NCBI RefSeq assembly: GCF_014650335.1
Contig: NZ_BMUT01000011.1
Span: 62,001 to 126,000 of the forward strand
Direction: 5' to 3'
DNA length: 64,000 bases
Source of the DNA: Streptomyces hiroshimensis
Lineage (GTDB): Bacteria > Actinomycetota > Actinomycetes > Streptomycetales > Streptomycetaceae
Part shown: positions 40,063-48,836 of the stretch, piece by piece
Layout: every line of letters begins with the position of its first letter
Position numbering within the stretch: the stretch's first letter is position 1
Program-made: the position numbers and the translations under genes
Notes under the pieces: generated by a model
Told to the model about the DNA's origin: nothing
Databases searched by the model: none
What the model saw: the letters and a program-made list of their open reading frames with translations, nothing else

Positions 40063-41304
40063 TCAGCGCAGCGTCATCGTCTTCTGCGGCTTGAGGGTGG
40101 CGGACGGCCCCGAGGGGGCCTTGCCGCAGTACTCCGCCTCGATCAGCGCGCCGAGGTCGCCCGTCCAGTCGCCGTTGAAGTTGAACGCGGCGGTGTGCCG
40201 GCCGTCGAGGGTCGAGGCGGCGATCGAGGCGGAGCCGTGGATGCCGCCGGTGTGCATCCAGACGGTCACGCCGCACGACAGCGGGGCCGTGTAGACCCCG
40301 AGGCCGTAGCGGACGCCGGGCATCTGGTCGCTTGCGGACACCCCGGTGAGCAGCTCCCGCTGCTGGGCCTTCGGCAGCAGCTTCCCGCCGATGAGGGCGC
40401 CGTAGAAGCGGTTGAGGTCGCCGGTGGTCGAGATGATCTCGCCGGCGGCCCCGCCCCACGACGGGTTGAGCTCGGTGACGTCGTAGATCTTCGGGTCGGG
40501 AGCGGGCTCGGCCAGGAGCGTGCTGTACGCCCGGCCGTGCGGGTTCGGCAGCTCCGGCGCCGTGCCCGGGAGGGTGGTGGCGGTGAGCCCCAGGGGCCGG
40601 ATGATGCGCCGGTTGATCTCGGTGGCGTACGAGTGCCCCGTCACCTTCTCGGTGATCATGCCGGCGAGGACGTAGTTGGTGTTGGAGTAGTGCCAGCCCC
40701 CGCCCGGCCGGAAGTACGGAGCGTGCGCCGTCGCGACCTTCACCAGCGCGTCCGGCGTGTAGGTGTCGAAGCGGTGCTCGAGGAAGTCCGGGCCGATCAG
40801 CTTCTGGAAGCCCGGGTCCTCGGAGTAGTTGTAGATCCCGCTGGTGTGGTTGAGCAGCTGCCGGACGGTGATCTCACGGCCGTCGTGGCCGTTGCCCCGG
40901 ACGACGCCCGGCAGCCAGCGCTCGACGGAGTCGTCCAGGCCGATCCGGCCCTCCGCCTCCAGCTGGAGCAGGACGACGGAGGTGAAGACCTTGCTGATGC
41001 TGGCGATGCGGAAGCGGTCCTGGGGGAGGCGGGGCCGCTGGGTGGTGCGGTCGCCGACGCCGGCCGAAGCCCGCCAGGTGCCGTGGTCGTCCCGGGCCTG
41101 CCCCAGGACGCCGGGTATGCCCGCCGCCACCTGGGCCTCCATGGCGCTGCGGGTGGCGGAGTGCCGGCCGTGGCCGCCGCCGGCGGCGGACGGGGCGTCG
41201 GCGGCCTCGGCCGCGGCGGGGGCGGTGAGGGCCGCCGCGGCCATCGCGGCGGCGGCCAGTGCCCCCGCCAGGGCTCTGTGGACGGTGCGGGTGCGTACGT
41301 TCAT
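40063..41304 (-). CDS. Secreted beta-lactamase-related serine hydrolase (S12 family)
   Basis: 413 residues. Signal peptide about 1-35 (HRALAGALAAAAMAAAALTA). The active-site tetrad FRIASISKVF (SxxK) is followed by YSNTNYVLAG (YxN) and a C-terminal WMHTGGIHG, as in D-alanyl-D-alanine carboxypeptidases such as the Streptomyces R61 enzyme and class C beta-lactamases. It is likely a DD-peptidase or esterase acting in or beyond the cell wall; beta-lactamase activity cannot be judged from sequence. GAGGGG precedes the start. Confidence 0.9.
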   Translation of the reverse strand: MNVRTRTVHRALAGALAAAAMAAAALTAPAAAEAADAPSAAGGGHGRHSATRSAMEAQVAAGIPGVLGQARDDHGTWRASAGVGDRTTQRPRLPQDRFRIASISKVFTSVVLLQLEAEGRIGLDDSVERWLPGVVRGNGHDGREITVRQLLNHTSGIYNYSEDPGFQKLIGPDFLEHRFDTYTPDALVKVATAHAPYFRPGGGWHYSNTNYVLAGMITEKVTGHSYATEINRRIIRPLGLTATTLPGTAPELPNPHGRAYSTLLAEPAPDPKIYDVTELNPSWGGAAGEIISTTGDLNRFYGALIGGKLLPKAQQRELLTGVSASDQMPGVRYGLGVYTAPLSCGVTVWMHTGGIHGSASIAASTLDGRHTAAFNFNGDWTGDLGALIEAEYCGKAPSGPSATLKPQKTMTLR

Positions 41305-41812
41305 GGCAGGTAGCCCCTCTGTTCCGGCGTGTGTGCTGACACCGGACAGGACACCGTCAAGTCGTACGGGGTTGAAGGGCACTTGTGGGTGGGGAGCGGT
41401 ATCCGGCCAGCGGGAACGGCGTCCGCGGGCGTGAGGCACGGCACATGTTCTCCCGTCCGGGGAACCGTTGCCCGTGCTGCGGCGTCAAGGCGATGTAGGG
41501 GTGCCGGCCGCCCCGTCCCGGGCGGCTCCGTCCACGATCGGCTGAATCGCCGCCCGTACCACCGCCTCCGCGCCCGGCCGGAAGGTCACCGTCGGATACA
41601 ACTCCCTCACACAGGGTGCTCCGGCGGTGGTGGGAGGCCCGCGGAGGCGGCCCGCGGCGGGCGTCCGGGCGGGCGTCCCGGAAGGGTGCGCATGCGGCGC
41701 GTGTAGCTTTGCCGTACAGCCGTGCCGTCGTCACCCCTGCGGCAGGCATTCGTCGCCTTTGCGTGTACTGCCGTGCCGGTACCGCCCTACCCATACAAAG
41801 GACGCCCCACCC
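41305..41812. other. 508 bp divergent intergenic region
   Basis: It lies between the serine hydrolase (minus) and the PAP2 gene (plus). Apart from a possible 41-codon minus-strand ORF (41485-41610) I see no gene. A -10-like TAGCTTTG stretch (about 41703-41710) and an AAAGGA Shine-Dalgarno (about 41796) belong to the PAP2 side. Confidence 0.4.
41485..41610 (-). CDS. Possible small ORF of 41 codons
   Basis: GTG start with GGAG about 9 nt upstream; the product starts MRELYPTVTFRPGAEAVVRA and runs into an Ala/Gly/Thr-rich end. The codon bias is typical of Streptomyces coding DNA and the N-terminal 25 residues look protein-like, but no family is recognised. In a second frame the message would continue HPYIALTPQHGQRFPG, so it may be a decayed longer gene. 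Confidence 0.3.
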   Translation of the reverse strand: MRELYPTVTFRPGAEAVVRAAIQPIVDGAARDGAAGTPTSP

Positions 41813-42616
41813 ATGCCGTACGTGCGCCACTGGTTGCGCAACTCGGTCCTGCTGTTCGCCGTCGCGATCGCGCTGGGCCTGGTAGCCGTGCACACCGATC
41901 TCATCCAGCCGCACGACCTGAAGCTGGACCGCACGGTCCAGACCACTTTCCGCACCGAGTGGCTGAACGTGGTCATGGAGGGGGTCAGCGCCCTCGCGTC
42001 CCCGATCGCCGGCCTGCTGATCCTGGTGGTCTGGAGCGGCTGGCTGCTGTTCGTGCGGCGCCGGCCGGTGACGGCGGTCTCCACCTTCCTCGTCGTCGCG
42101 ATCGGCTGGAACAGCACCCAGATCGCGAAGGCCATCGTCGCCCGGCCCCGGCCGCCGCGGGAGTTCATGCTGGACCCCGAGATCGGCTCGAACAGCTTCC
42201 CCAGCGGTCACACCGCCTTCACCGTCGCCGCCTTCATCGCCGCGTACTTCCTCTTCCGGGAGTCCCGCCACCGGCGGACCGTGGCCGTCGTCGGTGTCTT
42301 CGCCGTGCTGCTCGTCGCCTTCTCCCGCTGGTACGTCGGCGCCCACTACCCGACCGACACCCTCGGCTCGGTCCTGATCGCCTCGTCCGCGATCATCTTC
42401 GTCACCGGCGTCTGGCACGCCTGGCTGCTGCCGCGGCTCTACCGCATCCCGCTGCTGGAGCGCTTCGGTCTGGACGAGGAGCTCGCCGAGCTGGAGGCCG
42501 CGGAGCGGCACGGCGGCCACCACGGTCACACCCGCCCCGTGCCGCACAGCCGCCGCCGCGGCGGCGGAGGGGGCACGCCGGCCGGGGGCCGTCACCGCCG
42601 GCACGCCGGCCGCTGA
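41813..42616 (+). CDS. PAP2-family membrane phosphatase
   Basis: 267 residues with about six membrane helices and the three-part phosphatase signature: KAIVARPRPP, FPSGHTAF and SRWYVGAHYPTD. The active site faces outward in this family. Substrates are lipid phosphates such as phosphatidic acid or undecaprenyl diphosphate. The C-terminal 50 residues form an unusual His/Arg/Gly-rich tail (HGGHHGH, RRRGGGGG). AAAGGA lies upstream of the ATG. A strong hairpin terminator follows. Confidence 0.92.
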   Translation: MPYVRHWLRNSVLLFAVAIALGLVAVHTDLIQPHDLKLDRTVQTTFRTEWLNVVMEGVSALASPIAGLLILVVWSGWLLFVRRRPVTAVSTFLVVAIGWNSTQIAKAIVARPRPPREFMLDPEIGSNSFPSGHTAFTVAAFIAAYFLFRESRHRRTVAVVGVFAVLLVAFSRWYVGAHYPTDTLGSVLIASSAIIFVTGVWHAWLLPRLYRIPLLERFGLDEELAELEAAERHGGHHGHTRPVPHSRRRGGGGGTPAGGRHRRHAGR

Positions 42617-42678
42617 CGGCCGCGGCGCCGCCGCCGTATTCGCCGCACGCCGTATCCGCCGTATCCGCCGTATCCGAC

Positions 42679-42713
42679 AGGGACCTCGCAGGGCTGACGC
42701 CCGCGAGGTCCCT
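42679..42713 (+). terminator. Hairpin terminator after the PAP2 gene
   Basis: AGGGACCTCGC (42679-42689) pairs with GCGAGGTCCCT (42703-42713); an inner GGGC/GCCC extends the stem around a TGAC loop. It is preceded by GTATCCGCC repeats (about 42650-42675). Confidence 0.7.
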
Positions 42714-42737
42714 GCTTTCGTCCGCCTTCCGAATTTC

Positions 42738-42751
42738 TGGAACAGGTTCTA
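42738..42751 (+). promoter_or_regulatory. KstR-type operator upstream of the acyl-CoA dehydrogenase gene
   Basis: TGGAACAGGTTCTA fits the KstR consensus TNNAACNNGTTNNA exactly. KstR is the TetR-family repressor of cholesterol and steroid catabolism in mycobacteria and rhodococci. It lies 52 bp before the start codon, upstream of a CACCCT -10-like hexamer (42788-42793). Confidence 0.55.
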
Positions 42752-42802
42752 CGGTGTGCGCCGTCAGCGCGCGCGGCATACGGCGAGCACCCTGGAGGGG
42801 CC

Positions 42803-43990
42803 GTGGACCTCGAATACACCCCGGAACAGCGGCGCTTCCGCGCCGAGCTGCGGGACTACTTCGCCGGGCTGGTCGCAGGCCGCGCCCACGCCCGCCACGA
42901 CGACCCGGCCGAGCAGAAGCGCTTCTACCGCGCCACGATCCGCCGCCTCGGCGCGGACGGCCGCCTCGGGACCGGCTGGCCCGTGGAGTACGGGGGCAGC
43001 GGCCGGACCCCGATGGAGCAGTTCATCTTCTTCGACGAGGCCGCGCAGGCGGGCGTACCGCTGCCGCTGATGGCCCTCAACACCGTCGGCCCCACCCTCA
43101 TGCAGTTCGGCACGGCCGAGCAGAAGGCGTACTTCCTGCCCCGGATCCTCTCCGGCGAGCTCGACTTCGCCATCGGCTACAGCGAGCCCGACGCCGGCAC
43201 CGACCTCGCCTCCCTCAGGACGCGGGCCGTGCGCGAGGGCGACACCTACGTCGTCAACGGCCAGAAGATCTGGACCACCAACGGCGACACCGCCGACTGG
43301 ATCTGGCTGGCCGTCCGCACCACCCCCGTCACGGACGGCACACCGCCGCACAAGGGCATCACCCTCCTCCTCGTCCCGACCAGCGCCCCCGGCTACTCCT
43401 GCACCACCATCAACACCCTCGCCTCCCACAGCACCACCGCCGGCTACTACGAGGACGTCCGCGTTCCCGTCCGCAACCGCGTCGGCGAGGAGAACAAGGG
43501 CTGGCGGCTGATCACCACACAGCTCAACCACGAGCGCGTCACCCTCGCCGCCCACGGCACGACGGCCATCAGCGCCCTGCGCGACGTCCGGCGCTGGGCC
43601 GCCGCCACCAAGCTCGCCGACGGCCGCCGCGTCATCGACCTCGGCTGGGTCCGCGCCCGGCTCGCCCGCACCCATCTGCGCCTGGAGGCGATGAAGCTGC
43701 TCAACTGGCAGATGGTCGACGCCCTGCAGCGCTCCGCCCTCACCCCCCAGGACGCCTCCGCCGTCAAGGTCTACGGCTCCGAGGCCCGCCGCGACGCCTA
43801 CGCCTGGCTCATGGAGGTCCTCGCCGCGGCGGGCCCCCTCAAGGACGGCTCCGCCGGCGCCGCCCTCCACGGCGAACTGGAGCGCGGCTACCGCAGCGCC
43901 GTCATCTTCACCTTCGGCGGCGGCAACAACGAGATCCAGCGGGAGATCATCTCCTGGATCGGCCTGGGGATGCCGCGCGTGCGCCGCTAA
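42803..43990 (+). CDS. Acyl-CoA dehydrogenase
   Basis: 395 residues, full length. N-terminal YTPEQRRFRAELRDYFAGLV; substrate/FAD loop YSEPDAGTDLASLRTRAV; NGQKIWTTNGDTADWIWLAVR; and C-terminal FTFGGGNNEIQREIISWIGLGMPR. The divergent end (GGGNNEIQ rather than YEGT) is like the heterotetrameric FadE proteins of steroid degradation, where the catalytic Glu sits elsewhere or in a partner. A second FadE would then be expected, but none is adjacent. GTG start with GGAGGGG. Probable KstR-type control. Confidence 0.9.
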   Translation: MDLEYTPEQRRFRAELRDYFAGLVAGRAHARHDDPAEQKRFYRATIRRLGADGRLGTGWPVEYGGSGRTPMEQFIFFDEAAQAGVPLPLMALNTVGPTLMQFGTAEQKAYFLPRILSGELDFAIGYSEPDAGTDLASLRTRAVREGDTYVVNGQKIWTTNGDTADWIWLAVRTTPVTDGTPPHKGITLLLVPTSAPGYSCTTINTLASHSTTAGYYEDVRVPVRNRVGEENKGWRLITTQLNHERVTLAAHGTTAISALRDVRRWAAATKLADGRRVIDLGWVRARLARTHLRLEAMKLLNWQMVDALQRSALTPQDASAVKVYGSEARRDAYAWLMEVLAAAGPLKDGSAGAALHGELERGYRSAVIFTFGGGNNEIQREIISWIGLGMPRVRR

Positions 43991-44014
43991 CCTGACGACG
44001 ACAGGAGGTGCCCC

Positions 44015-44941
44015 ATGCCGCACGCCGACCCCGGGCTCTTCGGGCCCGCATCGGTCACCTGGCAGCTGCACGGCGACCCCATGATGTGGATCGCCGGGGT
44101 GCGCGCCCTGTGGCTGCAGGCGCTGCACCCGCGCGCGGTCCGCGGCGTCACGCAGAACTCCGACTTCCGCAAGGACGCCTGGGGCCGCCTGCGCCGCACC
44201 GCGGACTTCGTGGGCACCACCACGTACGGCACCACCGAGGCCGCCGAGCGCGCGGGTGCGGCCGTGCGCGGCATCCACCGCAGGCTGTCCGCCACCGATC
44301 CGGACACCGGCGAGCGCTACCCCGTGGACGACCCCGCCCTGCTCCTGTGGGTGCACTGCGCCGAGGTCGACTCCTACCTCCACGTCCTGCGCCGCTCCGG
44401 CATCGCGCTCAGCGACGCCCAGGCCGACGCCTACTGCGCCGAACACCGGACCTCCGCCCGCCTGGTGGGCCTCGACCCCGCCGGCGTGCCCGACACGGCG
44501 GGGCGGATGGCCGCCTACTTCGAGAAGGTCCGGCCCGAGCTCGCCCTCACCCCGGAGGCCCGCGGGGTCGACGCCTTCCTGCGGCGCCCGCCCGTCCCCT
44601 TTCCGGTGGTCCCGGCGCGGGAGTTGCTCTGGGGGCGGGTGGCCTCCCTCGCGTACGCCGCGCTGCCTCCCTACGCCCACGAGCTGTACGGGCGGCAGGC
44701 CCCGCCCCCGCACGTCGTCACCCGCCGCCTGCGCGCCGCCGGCGCCGCGCTGCGCACGATCCCCGCGGACCTCCGCTGGCAGCTGCCTCCCAAGCACATC
44801 CTCCGAGCCGTCGCCAGACTCGGTCCCGGTAGCCGTCCCTCCTCCTACAACCTGCACAGACGGGCCGCCATACTGGACGGGCCGGGGGAAGCGCGGGGCA
44901 TCGACGGGGGCGGCGGCGCGGGATGGCGGAATCCAGGCTGA
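44015..44941 (+). CDS. DUF2236 / MpaB-like oxygenase-family protein
   Basis: 308 residues. Conserved WQLHGDPMMWIAGVRALWLQ, ALHPRAVRGV, HCAEVDSYLHVL and YFEKVRPELALTPEA place it in DUF2236, the family of latex-clearing protein and MpaB, which bind haem b through conserved His. It may be a haem-dependent oxygenase on a hydrophobic substrate. Start has AGGAGG at ideal spacing. Its 3' end overlaps the kinase gene by 19 bp. Confidence 0.87.
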   Translation: MPHADPGLFGPASVTWQLHGDPMMWIAGVRALWLQALHPRAVRGVTQNSDFRKDAWGRLRRTADFVGTTTYGTTEAAERAGAAVRGIHRRLSATDPDTGERYPVDDPALLLWVHCAEVDSYLHVLRRSGIALSDAQADAYCAEHRTSARLVGLDPAGVPDTAGRMAAYFEKVRPELALTPEARGVDAFLRRPPVPFPVVPARELLWGRVASLAYAALPPYAHELYGRQAPPPHVVTRRLRAAGAALRTIPADLRWQLPPKHILRAVARLGPGSRPSSYNLHRRAAILDGPGEARGIDGGGGAGWRNPG

Positions 44942-47271
44942 TCCAAGGGCGGTACCGCCTGCTCGAACGCATCGGGCGGGGCGGGATGGGCGAGGTGTGG
45001 CGGGCGCTCGACGAGTCGCTCGGCCGGCAGGTCGCCGTCAAGTGCCTCAAGCCCATGGGGCCCCGGCACGAGCCGTCGTACCTGCGGGTGCTGCGCGAGC
45101 GCTTCCGCCGCGAGGCGCGCGTCGCGGCGGCCCTGCAGCACCGCGGCATCACCGTCATCCACGACTTCGGCGAGTCCGAGGGCGTGCTCTACCTGGTCAT
45201 GGAGCTCCTCGACGGCCGCAACCTCAGCGAGCTGCTGGAGGACACCGGCGGCATGCCGCTCGCCCTGCCCGTCATCCTGGAGATCGCGGAGCAGGTCGCC
45301 GCCTCCCTCGCCTACACCCACCGCCAGGGCGTCGTCCACCGGGACCTCAAACCCGCCAACATCATGCGGCTGGCCGACGGCACGGTGAAGATCTGCGACT
45401 TCGGCATCGCCCGGCTGGGCGATTCCCTCTCCTACTCGTCCTCCTTCTCCTCCCGCCTGACCGGCACGGGCATCGCCATGGGCACGCCCCACTACATGTC
45501 GCCCGAGCAGATCGGCGGCGGCCCGGTCGACCACCGCAGCGACCTGTACTCCCTGGGGTGCGTGCTGTACGAGATCGCCACCGGCGCCCCGCCGTTCGAC
45601 ATGGACGACGCCTGGGCCGTGCTCGTCGGCCACCGGGACACCGCGCCCGAGCGGCCGCGCACCCACCGGCCCGAACTGCCGGAGGCCTTCGAGCGCATCG
45701 TCCTCGACCTGCTCGCCAAGGACCCCGACGACCGTCCTCCCGACGCCGCGGACCTCCACGGCCGCCTGCTCGTGCTGGAGCCCCCGGACCGGCTCGCCCG
45801 CCTGGCGACCGTGCACCGGACGCTGCCCGAGACCCGCCCGCGCCCCGTGCGGGCGTCCGTGCGGCTGCCCGAGCCGCGGCTGCCCGGCTGGGCCAGGAAC
45901 ATGACCACGGGCTCCAAGGCGACCGGCCCCGGCCCGCGGACGGCGCCCCCGCCGGACCCGGCGGCGGCGCTCACGGGCGCCTGGACGGCGGGCCCGACGG
46001 GAGCGGCGGAGCCGACCGGGCTGCCGGCGCCCACCCGGGGCAGCGGAACCGGGCCGGAGGCCGTGCCCGGCGCAGGCCCGGCCGCCGGCCCGGAGGCGTT
46101 CGCCCCGCCCGCGCCGGAGGCCGTCGCCGCGCTTGTGGCCCGCCATCAGGAAGGGCTGCGCCTGGGCCGGCTGGGCCGCTGGGAGGAGGCCGGGCGTGCG
46201 CACGCCGCCGTCGCCGCCGACCGCGAGCGCCTCCAGGGCCCCGAGCACCCCGACACCCTCACCAGCCGCTACGAGGCCGCCTTCGCCCTCAGCATGCTGG
46301 GGCGGCCGGGCGAGGCGCTGCGCGAGTACGCCCGTGCCGCGTCCGGGCGCGAGCGCGTCCTGGGCGCGGACCACCCCGCGACGCTCGCCGCGCGCCAGGA
46401 GACGGCGTACGTCCTCGGGCAGCTCGGCCGGCACTTCGAGGCGCACGACGTGTACGCCGCCGTGCTCGCCGCGCGCGAGCGGACCGCGGGCCCCGACCAC
46501 CCCGACACCCTGCGCTGCCGCCACAACCTGGCCTTCAACCTGGGGCGCCTCGGCCGGCTGGAGGAGTCGTACCGCATGGCGTGCGAGGTCGCCGTCACCC
46601 GCTCGCGGGTCCTGGGCCCCGCCCACCCGGACACGCTCGTCAGCCGCTACGAGGTCGGCTACGCCCTCGGACAGCTGAACCGCTGGACCGAGGCGCTGCA
46701 GACCTACCGCGAAGTGGCCGTCGCCCGGCAGCGGGTGCTCGGCGCCGGCCACCCCGACACGCTCGCCGCCCGCTACGAGACGGGCATCTGCCTCGGCCGC
46801 CTCCAGCGCAGCGCGGAGGCCCTGGGGCTCTTCCGCGACCTGGTCGACGAGCGCACCCGCTCCCAGGGCCCCGACGACCCGGACACCCTGCGCGCCCGGC
46901 ACTGCCTCGGCGTCAACCTCGGCCGCCTCGGCCGCTGGGAGGAGGCCCTGGCCGAGGCCCGCGACGTCTGCGCGGTCCGCGAGCGCGTGCTGGGCGCCGA
47001 CCACCCCGAGACGCTGGTCAGCCGGCGCGAGATCGCGGTCGGGCTCGGCTGGCTGGGGCGCTGGACCGAGGCCCTCGCCGTCTACCGCGAGGTCGCGCAG
47101 GCCCGGCAGCGGGTGCTCGGGGCCGACCACCCGGACGCCCTCACCAGCCGCAACGACGAGGCGCACTGCCTCGAACAGCTCGGCCGCTCCACCGAGGCCG
47201 TGGAGCTCTACCGCCAGGTCGCGGCGGTCCGGCGGGTCGGGCAGACGCGGGGGCGACCGCTGCACCGGTAG
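44923..47271 (+). CDS. Serine/threonine protein kinase with C-terminal tetratricopeptide repeats
   Basis: 782 residues. Kinase domain about 6-275: GRGGMGEVWRALDESLGRQV with VAVKC Lys, HRDLKPANIMRL, DFGIARLGD and GTPHYMSPEQIGGG. A Pro/Ala/Gly linker (about 290-400) follows, then about eight 42-residue TPR units of the type VLGADHPDTLxxR to 780. No membrane segment or PASTA domain, so it is a soluble Pkn-like kinase whose TPR part probably binds targets. ATG start lies within the DUF2236 gene, giving coupling. Confidence 0.95.
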   Translation: MAESRLIQGRYRLLERIGRGGMGEVWRALDESLGRQVAVKCLKPMGPRHEPSYLRVLRERFRREARVAAALQHRGITVIHDFGESEGVLYLVMELLDGRNLSELLEDTGGMPLALPVILEIAEQVAASLAYTHRQGVVHRDLKPANIMRLADGTVKICDFGIARLGDSLSYSSSFSSRLTGTGIAMGTPHYMSPEQIGGGPVDHRSDLYSLGCVLYEIATGAPPFDMDDAWAVLVGHRDTAPERPRTHRPELPEAFERIVLDLLAKDPDDRPPDAADLHGRLLVLEPPDRLARLATVHRTLPETRPRPVRASVRLPEPRLPGWARNMTTGSKATGPGPRTAPPPDPAAALTGAWTAGPTGAAEPTGLPAPTRGSGTGPEAVPGAGPAAGPEAFAPPAPEAVAALVARHQEGLRLGRLGRWEEAGRAHAAVAADRERLQGPEHPDTLTSRYEAAFALSMLGRPGEALREYARAASGRERVLGADHPATLAARQETAYVLGQLGRHFEAHDVYAAVLAARERTAGPDHPDTLRCRHNLAFNLGRLGRLEESYRMACEVAVTRSRVLGPAHPDTLVSRYEVGYALGQLNRWTEALQTYREVAVARQRVLGAGHPDTLAARYETGICLGRLQRSAEALGLFRDLVDERTRSQGPDDPDTLRARHCLGVNLGRLGRWEEALAEARDVCAVRERVLGADHPETLVSRREIAVGLGWLGRWTEALAVYREVAQARQRVLGADHPDALTSRNDEAHCLEQLGRSTEAVELYRQVAAVRRVGQTRGRPLHR

Positions 47272-47304
47272 CCGGCCCTCCCTCATGCCCGGCGGTCCAT
47301 CTTG

Positions 47305-47321
47305 TCTGACGCTACGTCAGA
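47305..47321 (+). promoter_or_regulatory. 17 bp palindrome, copy 1 (TCTGAC-N5-GTCAGA)
   Basis: TCTGACGCTACGTCAGA, followed by AAA. It starts 60 bp before the reductase gene, upstream of the -35 position. A second copy is at 58131-58147. Confidence 0.7.
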
Positions 47322-47351
47322 AAACCTCTTCCCTCGCCCGGCCTCCTGCGG

Positions 47352-47357
47352 CATCCT
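47352..47357 (+). promoter_or_regulatory. -10 element of the reductase/CoA-ligase operon
   Basis: CATCCT ends 7 nt before the ATG at 47365, which lacks a Shine-Dalgarno sequence: probable leaderless start. Confidence 0.45.
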
Positions 47358-47364
47358 GCCGCCC

Positions 47365-48783
47365 ATGCAGACCGAGCTGAGCCAGCGGCTGGGCATCGAG
47401 CACGCCGTCTTCGGCTTCACGCCCTTCCCCGCGGTCGCCGCGGCGATCTCCCGGGCCGGAGGGCTCGGCGTCCTCGGCGCCGTCCGCTACACCGACCCCG
47501 CAGCGCTCGCCCGGGACCTCGCCTGGATGGACGCGCACACCGGCGGCAGACCGTACGGGCTCGACGTCGTCATGCCCGCCGGACGGGCCGAGGGAGTCAC
47601 CGAGGCCGACGTCGAAGCGATGATCCCGGACGGGCACCGCCGCTTCGTCCGCGAGCTCCTCGCCCGGCACGGCGTCCCCGAACTGGCCGCCGGGGACCGG
47701 CGGGGCTGGCGCATCACCGGCTGGCTGGAGGACGTCGCCCGCGCCCAGCTGGACGCCGCCTTCGACCACCCGCTCGCACTGCTCGCCAACGCCCTCGGCC
47801 CGCCGCCCGCCGACGTCGTGCAGCGCGCCCACGCCCACGGCACCCTCGTCGCCGCGCTCGCCGGCAGCGCCCGGCACGCCACCCGGCACGCCGACGCCGG
47901 CATCGACGTCGTCGTCGCCCAGGGCTACGAGGCCGGCGGCCACACCGGTGAGATCGCCACCATGGTCCTCACCCCGGAGATCGTCCGCGCCGTCGGCCCG
48001 CTGCCCGTCCTGGCCGCCGGCGGCATCGGCTCCGGCGAGCAGATCGCCGCCGGGCTCGCCCTCGGCGCCCAAGGCGTCTGGCTCGGCTCCCTCTGGCTCA
48101 CCACCGAGGAGGCCGACCTGGGCTCGCAGGCCCTGACCGCCAAGCTCCTCGCCGCGGGCTCCGGCGACACCGTGCGCTCCCGCGCCCTGTCCGGCAAGCC
48201 CGCCCGCCAGCTGCGCACGGCCTGGACCGAGGCCTGGGACGACCCGTCCGGCCCCGGCCCCCTCCCCATGCCCCTGCAGGGCCTCCTCGTCGCCGAGGCC
48301 CTGACGCGCATCCAGAAGTACGAGGCCGCGCCGCTGCTGGGCACACCGGTCGGCCAGATCGTGGGCAGCATGAACAGCCGCCGCAGCGTGCAGGCCGTCT
48401 TCGACGACCTGACGAGGGGCTTCGACCGCGCCGTCGCGCGGCTGGGCCGCATCGCGGCGGGAGCGGGTGCCCCTGCGGGGCGGGCAGGACCGGCCGCGGA
48501 CGGGCCGCACCTGCCTACGGACGTGCCGCACCCGTCCACGACCGGTGCCCGCGGGGCGCCTTCGACGCCCGGTGCCGGGCCGGGCACCGGCGATTCCGGG
48601 CAGGGCTGCGGAGCGGGACCGGCCGCTGACGAGCCGGAGCCGTCCACCGTCCGGCACCGCGCAACGCCCCCCGCCGCCGGCGTCGCGCACGGCTCCGAAC
48701 GGGCCGCGACGGGCCCGGTCGTGCCCGGCGATCGTCCTGCCTGCCGCGGCAACGCGGACCGGAACGGGCCCGCGCCGCAGTGA
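47365..48783 (+). CDS. Nitronate-monooxygenase-type flavin oxidoreductase, IpdC-like
   Basis: 472 residues. The FMN TIM-barrel has FPAVAAAISRAGGLGVLGAV, VVAQGYEAGGHTGEIATMVL, VLAAGGIGSGEQIAAGLALG and AQGVWLGSLWL. Family members include nitronate monooxygenases and IpdC, the reductase of actinobacterial steroid C/D-ring degradation; the CoA-ligase neighbour favours an IpdC-like role. After about residue 360 there is an unusual Pro/Ala/Gly-rich, probably disordered tail of about 110 residues. The start is the ATG directly after the leaderless-type promoter. The next gene follows after 53 bp. Confidence 0.85.
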   Translation: MQTELSQRLGIEHAVFGFTPFPAVAAAISRAGGLGVLGAVRYTDPAALARDLAWMDAHTGGRPYGLDVVMPAGRAEGVTEADVEAMIPDGHRRFVRELLARHGVPELAAGDRRGWRITGWLEDVARAQLDAAFDHPLALLANALGPPPADVVQRAHAHGTLVAALAGSARHATRHADAGIDVVVAQGYEAGGHTGEIATMVLTPEIVRAVGPLPVLAAGGIGSGEQIAAGLALGAQGVWLGSLWLTTEEADLGSQALTAKLLAAGSGDTVRSRALSGKPARQLRTAWTEAWDDPSGPGPLPMPLQGLLVAEALTRIQKYEAAPLLGTPVGQIVGSMNSRRSVQAVFDDLTRGFDRAVARLGRIAAGAGAPAGRAGPAADGPHLPTDVPHPSTTGARGAPSTPGAGPGTGDSGQGCGAGPAADEPEPSTVRHRATPPAAGVAHGSERAATGPVVPGDRPACRGNADRNGPAPQ

Positions 48784-48836
48784 CCGACCCCAGGCACGCC
48801 CGCCTCGCCGTCCATCCGCTGTCCGAAGGAGGCCCC

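Noticed and set aside
44256..47309. A 1017-codon plus-strand frame and an 813-codon minus-strand frame over the kinase gene
   Set aside because: Both are Arg/Pro-rich shadows of the kinase-TPR gene, whose motifs are unambiguous.
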